A stretch of DNA of 7,492 nt. Origin: Flavobacteriales bacterium. Its GTDB lineage: Bacteria; Bacteroidota; Bacteroidia; Flavobacteriales; Flavobacteriaceae. The DNA lies in contig JALWYR010000056.1 of assembly GCA_027003085.1 (NCBI GenBank), positions 1-7,492 of the forward strand, given 5' to 3'. A model generated the notes under the pieces. That model was not told the DNA's origin and did not search any database. It worked only from the letters and a program-made list of their open reading frames with translations. This document shows, piece by piece, positions 1 through 5,759 of the stretch. The translations under genes and the position numbers were made by a program. Each line of letters starts with the position of its first letter. Positions within the stretch are counted from its first letter, which is position 1.

Positions 1-785
1 GGGTGGTTCACCTGTGGGTTGAAGGTGTTTGGGAATTGATTATGGGTGGTATCCTTGCCTTCCTGTTGATTAAACTTACGGGTGTTGACCGCGAAGTGAT
101 CGAAAAATGGTTGTATGTTGTTATCGGACTTACCTTCCTGTCGGGTATCTTGGGTACCGGTCATCACTATTATTATATCGGTGTAAACAAAATTTGGTTG
201 ATTATAGGCGGTATTTTCTCGGCCATGGAGCCTTTGGCTTTCTTGGCCATGACGCTTTGGGCTTTGTCCATGTATAGCAAGGGCGAGAAAAAACACCCCA
301 ACAAGTTGGCCATTTTCTGGACGCTCAATGCGGCCATTGTAGCCTTTTTGGGTGCCGGCGTGTTGGGCTTGGCACACACATTGCCGCAAACCAACCTCTA
401 CACACACGGAACCTTGGTAACCGCCATGCATGGGCACCTGGCATTTTGGGGTGCCTACGCGTCCATCGTGTTTGCCATCATGACCTATGCCCTGCCTAAC
501 CTGACCGGACGCAAAGTATACCAAAGCGTGCGTGGTAAAGTGGCCTTCTGGTTGTCCAACATCGGTATCCTGATTATGGTTTCGGCCTTTGCAGCCGCCG
601 GAGTGGCCCAAGTGTATATGGAGCGAATACTAGGATATGATTTCGGTCAGGTACAAAATGAGATCCGGGTTCATTTTTGGGTATTGATTACGGGAGCCAC
701 TATTTTGTCTACGGGTATCATTCTTTATATCATCGATTTTATCAAATACGGATTACCCACGGACGAAGCTCTCGAACCGGCCTGA
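1..785 (+). CDS. norB: Nitric oxide reductase, cytochrome c-type, large subunit NorB (C-terminal part; 5' end outside window)
   Basis: This is the catalytic membrane subunit of a heme-copper-family nitric oxide reductase, which reduces two NO to N2O using electrons from the NorC cytochrome c subunit. Only the last 260 codons are present. The reading frame is open from the first base, with bases 1-2 ending an earlier codon. Family hallmarks in fragment numbering are HLWVEGVWE with His3 and Glu7 (FeB ligands), Glu11, GTGHH with His54 and His55 (FeB ligands), Glu76 in FSAMEP, and HGH with His143 (heme b3) and His145 (heme b). Their spacing matches Pseudomonas aeruginosa NorB H207, E211, E215, H258/H259, E280 and H347/H349 exactly, with an offset of 204. 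All metal ligands expected in this part are intact. The protein ends shortly after the last helix, as in cNorB. The quinol-type qNOR N-terminal extension cannot be judged because that end is missing, but the sequence reads closer to cNorB. A norC would be expected upstream. A terminator follows 28 nt after the stop. Confidence 0.95.
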   Translation, partial: VVHLWVEGVWELIMGGILAFLLIKLTGVDREVIEKWLYVVIGLTFLSGILGTGHHYYYIGVNKIWLIIGGIFSAMEPLAFLAMTLWALSMYSKGEKKHPNKLAIFWTLNAAIVAFLGAGVLGLAHTLPQTNLYTHGTLVTAMHGHLAFWGAYASIVFAIMTYALPNLTGRKVYQSVRGKVAFWLSNIGILIMVSAFAAAGVAQVYMERILGYDFGQVQNEIRVHFWVLITGATILSTGIILYIIDFIKYGLPTDEALEPA

Positions 786-812
786 TCCTGTCCGGACAAC
801 GCATTAATTTAT

Positions 813-844
813 AAAGATTGCTCCATGCGGGGCAATCTTTTTTT
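813..844 (+). terminator. Intrinsic terminator after norB
   Basis: A 9-bp perfect stem AAAGATTGC (813-821) / GCAATCTTT (832-840) encloses a 10-nt loop and runs straight into a T tract (838-844). It lies 28 nt after the norB stop and would end the norB transcript. Read on the minus strand the same stem is followed only by TTTAT, so it should work poorly for transcripts arriving from rnc. Confidence 0.85.
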
Positions 845-1106
845 GCGCCAGGGATGGGAGCGGTATGAGCCGAAGGGGCGAAAGTGTTTTTTGCTTCGGC
901 GCTGGGGGCTCCCGGAGGAAGAGACCACAGCGCCGGCAATGCAAAAACCGACGCACCCGAGGCGAATTTAAGCAGACAGCCCGGCGGCTGCCTGGGCGTT
1001 GCAGCAAGTGCTGCAACGCCGTGAACGCCGGCGGGTGCGAAAGCGCTCCGTCGTCTTGAAGCAACCGCCGGTGCGTGAACGTGAGCAGCCGGGCGCCCTA
1101 AAAAAA
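845..1106. repeat. GC-rich, highly self-complementary intergenic element between convergent norB and rnc
   Basis: This 260-nt stretch holds no convincing gene, only mutually overlapping spurious frames. Positions 845-1098 are about 66% G+C by hand count, well above the flanking genes. Inverted repeats seen directly are GGGAGC 856-861 with GCTCCC 908-913; GCCGAAG 869-875 with CTTCGGC 894-900; CGGCGCTG 897-904 with CAGCGCCG 928-935 (an alternative to the previous stem); CGCACCC 952-958 with GGGTGCG 1033-1039; and a perfect 11-bp stem 995-1005 / 1010-1020 with a 4-nt loop. Two more are CGGCTGC 985-991 with GCAGCCG 1085-1091, and CCGGCGG 1028-1034 with CCGCCGG 1066-1072. The ends are inverted: T7 plus GCGCC (838-849) on the left, GGCGC (1092-1096) followed by A7 (1100-1106) on the right. 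From memory, Bacteroidetes genomes carry GC-rich intergenic blocks of this style, often beginning GGGCG and ending near ATCCCT..CGC, as the minus strand does here. That comparison is recollection, not a search result. It could be a dispersed repeat, a structured RNA or a 3' UTR. Confidence 0.5.
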
Positions 1107-1112
1107 GATAAA

Positions 1113-1874
1113 TTAACGGCCTTCGACCAAATGACGATAGGCATTCCGGGCGGCTGTTTCTTCGGCCTTTTTCTTGGAAAATGCGCGTCCGCGTCCGGCC
1201 GGCTTGTCGTCCACAAAAAGCCGGACGTGAAAAAGTAGACGGCCGTCGCGTGTAGGTTCGGTTTGTGTGTCGAAACGGTAGTTTTTGCGGTGTTTTTGGC
1301 ACCAATCGATGATTTCGGCCTTGTAGCTCGAAATGTGATTTTCCAACCGGTCCACCTTTACTTGGGGTAGGATTTTATTCAGGATAAATTGCCGTGCCCG
1401 GTCGTATCCTTGGTCCATAAACACGGCGCCCACCAGGGCTTCCAGCACATTACCTTCCAGGTCGTGACCGTAGCGATGCCGGCCCGCCGGCGGTAGGAAT
1501 TTGCGTAATTGCCACTTCTGACCGATGCGGTTGAGCGTTTTCCGGCTTACCATTTTGGACCGGATGTCGGTAAGTTGGCCTTCCTTTTTCCCGGGATATT
1601 TGCGAAAAAGATATTCGGCCGTTACCAGCGACAGCACCGAATCGCCCAAAAATTCCAAGCGTTCGAAATTGTAGAGGTTGCCTTTTTCGTCCCGCAAATT
1701 GTAGCCAGGATGCGTAAAGGCCTTGCGATACCAATCGGTGTTTTGGGGTGGGAAGTCCAGGATTTTTTTTAGTCGCAGGTCGAATTCCGAAGCCGTGGAA
1801 TATTTTTCCGCGCGGCCGAAAATGCGATACCAAAGCCGTTTGAAGGCGGATTTATTCAAACTTTTTGAAAACAA
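1113..1874 (-). CDS. rnc: Ribonuclease III
   Basis: Cytoplasmic double-strand-specific endoribonuclease that processes rRNA precursors and structured mRNAs. The 253-aa length is typical. The N-terminal nuclease domain (about residues 35-165) carries the RNase III signature ERLEFLGDS with Glu71, Glu74 and Asp78. A second acidic site follows in GNVLEALVGAVF (about 141-152). Glu145 matches E. coli Glu117, but the position of E. coli Asp114 is Asn142. A double-stranded RNA-binding domain covers about residues 182-250, ending in the KKKAEETAARNA helix. It is the last gene of acpP-fabF-rnc. The longest frame begins with TTG at 1872-1874 and overlaps the 3' end of fabF by 23 nt. No ATG exists upstream before an in-frame stop. 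Another TTG at codon 6 (AGT TTG AAT) would reduce the overlap, so the exact start is uncertain. No clear hairpin terminator follows directly. The GC-rich block at 845-1098 begins 14 nt after the stop. Confidence 0.95.
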   Translation of the reverse strand: MFSKSLNKSAFKRLWYRIFGRAEKYSTASEFDLRLKKILDFPPQNTDWYRKAFTHPGYNLRDEKGNLYNFERLEFLGDSVLSLVTAEYLFRKYPGKKEGQLTDIRSKMVSRKTLNRIGQKWQLRKFLPPAGRHRYGHDLEGNVLEALVGAVFMDQGYDRARQFILNKILPQVKVDRLENHISSYKAEIIDWCQKHRKNYRFDTQTEPTRDGRLLFHVRLFVDDKPAGRGRAFSKKKAEETAARNAYRHLVEGR

Positions 1875-3102
1875 TCGAAGTGTTGTGTCCGCCGAACCCG
1901 AAGGTGTTGTTCAGCGCGTAACGAACAGGCCTTTCCTGTGCCTTATTGAAGGTAAAGTTGAGTTTGGGGTCGATTTCGGGGTCGTCGGTAAAGTGGTTGA
2001 TGGTGGGCGGGATAAGCCCTTTGCCGATGGCCAGCACCGAAGCAATGGATTCCACGGCCCCGGCGGCACCCAGCAGGTGGCCGGTCATGGATTTGGTGGA
2101 ACTGATATTGAGCCCGTAGGCCGCTTCGCCGAACACTTGCAGGATGGCTTTGGCTTCGGCAATATCGCCCAAGGGCGTGGAGGTGCCGTGCACATTAATA
2201 TAATCCACTTCTTCGGGCCGGATGCCGGCGTCGGTCAGTGCCAATTGCATAACCCGGGCAGCGCCTTGACCTTCGGGATGAGGCGCTGTCATGTGGTAGG
2301 CGTCGGCGTTGAGTCCGGCGCCCACAATTTCGGCCAGGATATTGGCGCCACGCTTGCGGGCGTGTTCGAATTCTTCCAGCACCAAAATGCCGGCGCCTTC
2401 GCCAATGACAAATCCGTCGCGGTCTTTGTCGAAGGGGCGCGAAGCCGTGGCAGGCTCGTCATTGCGGGTGGAGAGGGCGCGCATGGAATTAAATCCGCCC
2501 ACACCCACTTCGGTTACGGCCGATTCGGCACCGCCGGTAACAATCACATCGGCCTTTCCTAATAAAATGAGGTGATAGGCATCGATGATGGCATGCGACG
2601 ATGTGGCACAAGCCGAAACGGTGGCGTAATTGGGGCCGGTGTATCCGTATTTGATCGAAATCAGTCCGGCCGCCATGTCGGGTATCATCTTAGGAATGAG
2701 AAACGGACTGAATTTGGGCTTGCGCCCGCCGGCTACATAGTTTTCCACTTCGTGTTGGAAAACGTTCAGCCCGCCGATGCCCGAGCCGATAATTACACCT
2801 ATGCGTTGTTTGTCCGCCTCACTATCATTAAGTCCGGCCATTCGGATAGCTTCGTCCGCCGCCACCAGGGCGTATTGGGTAAAAAGATCGGTTTTGCGAA
2901 GCAGGGAACGTTCGATGAAATCGGCCGGATTAAAATTTTTGACCTCACAAGCAAAACGAGTCTTGAATTCGGAAGCATCGAACTTCGATATGGGTGCCGA
3001 GCCGCTGACTCCCTTGAAAAGGTTTTCGGTAAATTCGGGTACATTATTCCCTATCGGAGTCAATGCTCCCAAACCCGTAATAACGACTCGTTTGCTGCTC
3101 AT
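1852..3102 (-). CDS. fabF: Beta-ketoacyl-[acyl-carrier-protein] synthase II (FabF)
   Basis: Condensing enzyme of type II fatty acid synthesis. It joins malonyl-ACP to an acyl-ACP to lengthen the chain by two carbons, in the cytoplasm. The 416-aa length matches the family. The thiolase-fold Cys-His-His triad is complete: Cys165 in SACATSSHA, His305 in NVHGTSTPLGD and His342 in SMTGHLLGAAG, with the conserved Lys337 just before it. All lie two residues later than E. coli Cys163, His303, Lys335 and His340. The glycine-rich NNTFGFGGHN near the C-terminus includes the gatekeeper Phe401. The start is an ATG followed by SSKRVVITGLGALTPIG, the usual N-terminus of FabF. It sits 7 nt downstream of acpP, its own carrier substrate, and overlaps rnc at the 3' end. 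This points to one transcript and probably coupled translation. Confidence 0.97.
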   Translation of the reverse strand: MSSKRVVITGLGALTPIGNNVPEFTENLFKGVSGSAPISKFDASEFKTRFACEVKNFNPADFIERSLLRKTDLFTQYALVAADEAIRMAGLNDSEADKQRIGVIIGSGIGGLNVFQHEVENYVAGGRKPKFSPFLIPKMIPDMAAGLISIKYGYTGPNYATVSACATSSHAIIDAYHLILLGKADVIVTGGAESAVTEVGVGGFNSMRALSTRNDEPATASRPFDKDRDGFVIGEGAGILVLEEFEHARKRGANILAEIVGAGLNADAYHMTAPHPEGQGAARVMQLALTDAGIRPEEVDYINVHGTSTPLGDIAEAKAILQVFGEAAYGLNISSTKSMTGHLLGAAGAVESIASVLAIGKGLIPPTINHFTDDPEIDPKLNFTFNKAQERPVRYALNNTFGFGGHNTSIVFKKFE

Positions 3103-3109
3103 CGAATGC

Positions 3110-3349
3110 TTATTGTTTCAGGTGATTTTCGATGTATTCGATGGCTTGGCCAACGGTTTGAATTTGTTCGGCTTGATCGTCGGGAATTTGAATGTCGAAT
3201 TCTTTTTCAAACTCCATAATCAATTCCACCGTGTCGAGGGAGTCGGCTCCCAGGTCGTTGGTGAAGTTGGCATCGTTGGTAATTTCGTTTTCATCCACAC
3301 CGAGTTTTTCTACGATGATGGCTTTTACACGGGATGCAATGTCAGACAT
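3110..3349 (-). CDS. acpP: Acyl carrier protein
   Basis: Small acidic carrier protein of 79 aa that holds growing acyl chains on a 4'-phosphopantetheine arm during fatty acid synthesis. The arm attaches to Ser37 in the canonical GADSLDTVELIM motif. The four-helix pattern, high Asp/Glu content and length are all typical. The ATG start gives MSDIASRVKAII, a normal ACP beginning. It is the first gene of the minus-strand operon. A Bacteroidetes-type promoter lies just upstream (3379-3407), leaving a leader of only about 25 nt. Being first in the operon and preceding fabF fits its need for high expression. Confidence 0.97.
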   Translation of the reverse strand: MSDIASRVKAIIVEKLGVDENEITNDANFTNDLGADSLDTVELIMEFEKEFDIQIPDDQAEQIQTVGQAIEYIENHLKQ

Positions 3350-3378
3350 AATCTTAGGTTTTTGGGTTTGTTCTGGCG

Positions 3379-3407
3379 CAAAAATAGGTATTTTTATAAA
3401 TATGCAA
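3379..3407 (-). promoter_or_regulatory. Promoter of acpP-fabF-rnc (Bacteroidetes type)
   Basis: Read on the minus strand, TATTTTTG (3386 down to 3379) matches the Bacteroidetes -7 consensus TAnnTTTG. TTG (3407 down to 3405) lies 18 nt upstream as the -33 element. Transcription would start near 3373, about 25 nt before the acpP ATG. The match is by eye to the known consensus and no start site has been mapped. Confidence 0.7.
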
Positions 3408-3570
3408 GCCCGGTATGGTCAGCTTTGAAAAGTTTACGGCAGATTTCCCAAAACTGAATACACGGTTTATTTGTTGATTCGGCAGTCAGGCGGTTTTATT
3501 TCGAGCGTTCCTTTGCAGGTTTCCGGAAGTCCGAAAAAAAAATATTTTGCGGTTTTTGGAAAACCGGGGC

Positions 3571-3600
3571 TTGGACCAAAACAAAAAAGTTGTATCTTTG
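3571..3600 (+). promoter_or_regulatory. Promoter of tRNA-Arg (Bacteroidetes type)
   Basis: TTG (3571-3573) and TATCTTTG (3593-3600, consensus TAnnTTTG) are separated by 19 nt. The -7 box ends 12 nt before the first base of the tRNA, as expected for a short tRNA leader. A 7-bp inverted repeat (CGGTTTT 3550-3556 / AAAACCG 3560-3566) lies just upstream. Confidence 0.72.
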
Positions 3601-3612
3601 CTCCCGCAAAAG

Positions 3613-3686
3613 GGCTCCGTAGCTTAACTGGATAGAGCACCTGACTACGGATCAGGAGGTTGCAGGTTCGAATCCTGCCGGAGTCA
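3613..3686 (+). tRNA. tRNA-Arg (anticodon ACG)
   Basis: A complete cloverleaf can be drawn. The acceptor stem is GGCTCCG (3613-3619) with CGGAGTC (3679-3685), with one G-T pair at the second position. The D arm reads GCTTAACTGGATAGAGC. The anticodon stem CCTGA/TCAGG holds the loop CTACGGA, giving anticodon ACG, read as ICG after deamination, for CGU/CGC/CGA arginine codons. The T arm is GCAGG-TTCGAAT-CCTGC. The discriminator base is A3686 and the next bases are CCG, so the 3' CCA is not fully encoded and must be added enzymatically. It has its own promoter and terminator. No integrase or duplicated 3' end is visible, so there is no sign of use as an integration site. Confidence 0.97.
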
Positions 3687-3691
3687 CCGGG

Positions 3692-3720
3692 CCGCTTCTC
3701 TGTGGGGAAGCGGTTTTTTT
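3692..3720 (+). terminator. Intrinsic terminator after tRNA-Arg
   Basis: A stem of up to 9 bp (CCGCTTCTC 3692-3700 / GGGAAGCGG-type arm 3705-3713, with one G-T pair) has a 4-nt loop and is followed directly by seven T (3714-3720). It begins 5 nt after the tRNA discriminator base and separates the tRNA from the kinase-asparaginase unit. Confidence 0.9.
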
Positions 3721-3731
3721 GTGGCAGGAAT

Positions 3732-3764
3732 TTTGTTTTTACCGAAAAACTTTCCGTATTTTTG
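3732..3764 (+). promoter_or_regulatory. Promoter of the kinase-asparaginase operon (Bacteroidetes type)
   Basis: TTTG (3732-3735) and TATTTTTG (3757-3764, consensus TAnnTTTG) are 21 nt apart, directly after the tRNA terminator. The start site would be near 3771, leaving a leader of about 10 nt before the ATG at 3781. This rules against the longer reading frame that begins at 3721, because it would start upstream of the promoter. Confidence 0.65.
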
Positions 3765-3780
3765 GTTTTTAATCGGAGGA

Positions 3781-4716
3781 ATGAAAAAAATCCTTTTGGC
3801 CGGCACCTTGGCCTTCGATGAAGTAACCACGCCCTACGGACATTCGGGCCGTATGTTGGGCGGTTCGGCCACCTACCTGTCGTTTGCCGCTTCGCTTTTT
3901 GGCGCTCATGTAGGCATTGTTTCGGTGGTGGGCGATGATTTCGGGGATAAGCTTTTGGACAAATTCCGGCGCCGCGGCATCGATTTGCAAGGAGTGCAAC
4001 GCCTGGACGGACACAAAAGTTTTTACTGGAAGGGCTATTACTACGAAAATATGAACCGGCGCGATACGCTGGTTACCGAGGTCAATGCCCTGGAATATTT
4101 CGATCCGCAGGTGCCCGCGGATTACCGGCGTCCCGACCTGGTGGTTTTGGGGAATTTGCATCCGTCGGTTCAAGCACGGATTTTGGACCAATTGGATGCG
4201 CGTCCGCAACTGATTGTGTTGGACACGATGAACTTTTGGATGGACACGGCCCGCAAGGAATTGGATGCGGTGATTGCCCGGGTTGATTTGCTGATGCTCA
4301 ACGAAGAGGAAGCCCGCCAACTGACCGGGGAGTTTTCCATCATCACGGCGGCCAAACACATTATGCAAATGGGGCCCGACTATGTGGTGATCAAACGGGG
4401 AGAATACGGTTCGTTGCTTTTCCACGCCGATGCGGTGTTTATGGCACCCGCCTATCCGTTGGAAGTGTTCCGCGACCCTACGGGTGCGGGCGACACTTTT
4501 GCCGGGGGTTTTGCCGGACATCTGAGCCGGTATGAAAGTTTTGGCTTCAACGAACTGAAAGACGCCATTATTTGCGGGGCCAATTTGGCATCGTTTACGG
4601 TGGAGGATTTCGGCACGCGGCGCTTGGAAAATCTGCACCGGGACGAAATCAGGGAACGTATGCGTAAATTTGTGGAAATAACCCATTACCCAATGTTGGA
4701 ACGCGTGTATGAGTAA
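3781..4716 (+). CDS. PfkB-family carbohydrate (ribokinase-like) kinase
   Basis: ATP-dependent kinase of the ribokinase/PfkB fold, 311 aa. The natural substrate (sugar, nucleoside or other alcohol) cannot be read from the sequence. Seen directly are the N-terminal GTLAFDEV strand, the glycine-rich MLGGSATYLSFAASLFG substrate-side motif (residues 25-41), and VGDDFGDKL. NEEEA (174-178) is the family's NxxE-type metal and phosphate site. The C-terminal signature DPTGAGDTFAGGF (232-244) carries the catalytic base Asp238 and the anion hole GAGD. I chose the ATG at 3781 because MKKILLAGTLAFDE is a normal family start and the promoter ends at 3764. GGAGGA touches the ATG with no spacing, so it is probably not a working Shine-Dalgarno. 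The stop overlaps the ansA start by 8 nt (ATGAGTAA), suggesting translational coupling. A sugar kinase is the default name; adenosine-kinase-like or ribokinase-like activity remains possible. Confidence 0.88.
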   Translation: MKKILLAGTLAFDEVTTPYGHSGRMLGGSATYLSFAASLFGAHVGIVSVVGDDFGDKLLDKFRRRGIDLQGVQRLDGHKSFYWKGYYYENMNRRDTLVTEVNALEYFDPQVPADYRRPDLVVLGNLHPSVQARILDQLDARPQLIVLDTMNFWMDTARKELDAVIARVDLLMLNEEEARQLTGEFSIITAAKHIMQMGPDYVVIKRGEYGSLLFHADAVFMAPAYPLEVFRDPTGAGDTFAGGFAGHLSRYESFGFNELKDAIICGANLASFTVEDFGTRRLENLHRDEIRERMRKFVEITHYPMLERVYE

Positions 4717-5725
4717 AATACTGTTGATTTACACCGGCGGCACCATCGGGATGCAACGCCGGGCCGACGGCAGCTTGCAGCCCTTTGATTTCGGGGCTGT
4801 CCGCCGCCATATTCCCGAATTGGATTTGTTGGACCACCGGATTGATTTTACCGCCTTCGACCGGCCGGTGGACTCGTCGGATATGATGCCCGAGCGTTGG
4901 GCGGAATTGGCCGGAATAATACGTAAAAACTATGACGACTACGACGGCTTTGTGGTGTTGCACGGCACCGATACTATGGCCTACACGGCATCGGCATTGA
5001 GTTTTATGCTGGAAAACCTAAGCAAACCCGTGGTGTTTACCGGCTCGCAACTGCCCATTGGCGACCTGCGCACCGACGCCAAAGAAAACATTATCACGGC
5101 TGTGGAAATTGCGGGAAGTTACGAAAAGACCAAGCCGCGGGTGCCCGAAGTGAGCATCTATTTCGAATATGAACTGCTACGCGGCAACCGGACCGTGAAA
5201 TACAGTTCGGAACATTTCAACGCCTTTGTTTCGCCCAATTATCCGCCCTTGGCCCGTGCGGGGGTGGAAATTGAATTTTTTCCCGAACGCATTTGGCCCG
5301 TGTCCAAGGGTGTGTTTCAGGTGTTCGACCGGCTGGAAACCCGTGTGATTCCATTGAAAATCTTTCCGGGTATGCGCCCCGAGTATTTTGATGTGATTTT
5401 CCAATATCCGCAATTGCGCGGGGTGGTGTTGGAAACCTATGGCAGTGGTAATGCACCGCGCTTGGAATGGCTGGACGAACGCATCCGCCGGGCCACCGAC
5501 AGTGGCATCAAGGTGGTCAATGTTACCCAATGTGCCGAAGGGCGGGTGTTTCCCGAAAAATATGCCACGGGCAAGCACCTGTTCGAAGCCGGCGCCATTC
5601 CGGGTAAGGATTTGACCACCGAAGCGGCCTTGGTAAAAATGATGTATTTGCTGGGCAAAGGGGTGTCGGATAAATCCTTTGTGCGGTTTATGGGGCAGTC
5701 GCTGCGGGGGGAGATGACGGAGTGA
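4709..5725 (+). CDS. ansA: Type I L-asparaginase
   Basis: Hydrolyses L-asparagine to L-aspartate and ammonia. There is no signal peptide, so it is the cytoplasmic type I form rather than the periplasmic high-affinity type II. The length of 338 aa equals the E. coli AnsA class. The first active-site motif is IYTGGTIGM with nucleophile Thr12. The second is LHGTDTMAYTASAL (84-97) with Thr87 and Asp88, followed by the conserved VFTGSQLPI (109-117). Lys164 in RGNRTVK completes the Thr-Lys-Asp relay, and Ser57 in VDSSDM fits the substrate-binding serine. Both catalytic threonines are present. Its ATG lies inside the end of the upstream kinase gene, so the two are almost certainly co-transcribed. 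No obvious terminator follows, and the next gene starts 34 nt downstream. Confidence 0.95.
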   Translation: MSKILLIYTGGTIGMQRRADGSLQPFDFGAVRRHIPELDLLDHRIDFTAFDRPVDSSDMMPERWAELAGIIRKNYDDYDGFVVLHGTDTMAYTASALSFMLENLSKPVVFTGSQLPIGDLRTDAKENIITAVEIAGSYEKTKPRVPEVSIYFEYELLRGNRTVKYSSEHFNAFVSPNYPPLARAGVEIEFFPERIWPVSKGVFQVFDRLETRVIPLKIFPGMRPEYFDVIFQYPQLRGVVLETYGSGNAPRLEWLDERIRRATDSGIKVVNVTQCAEGRVFPEKYATGKHLFEAGAIPGKDLTTEAALVKMMYLLGKGVSDKSFVRFMGQSLRGEMTE

Positions 5726-5759
5726 GGATTTGAATGTTTAAAAGAATCAGCATTGTTCT

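Noticed and set aside
845..1106. Identification of the GC-rich block as tmRNA, RNase P RNA, a group II intron or an insertion sequence
   Set aside because: None of the conserved landmarks I know for these are visible (no tmRNA 5' motif, no RNase P core motifs, no reverse transcriptase or transposase frame, no flanking target duplication).
742..1305. Minus-strand 187-codon frame, and several smaller frames, through the GC-rich block
   Set aside because: It overlaps the ends of both norB and rnc, its residues are low-complexity Arg/Pro/Ala typical of GC-rich non-coding DNA, and competing frames cover the same bases.
1723..2562. Long plus-strand frame of 279 codons (and 2572-3219, 2777-3457)
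   Set aside because: These lie antisense to fabF, rnc and acpP, whose catalytic motifs are complete. They are mirror frames of coding DNA with no recognisable family.
3613..3720. tRNA-Arg as a mobile-element attachment site
   Set aside because: No integrase gene and no second copy of the tRNA 3' end occur in the window; the tRNA is bounded by its own promoter and terminator.
3721..3780. Upstream 20-codon extension of the kinase
   Set aside because: It starts directly after the tRNA terminator T tract and upstream of the TAnnTTTG box at 3757-3764. The family N-terminus begins at the ATG at 3781.
3769..4686. Minus-strand frame of 305 codons opposite the kinase gene
   Set aside because: It is the antisense shadow of the PfkB-family gene, rich in His/Gln/Arg with no domain pattern.
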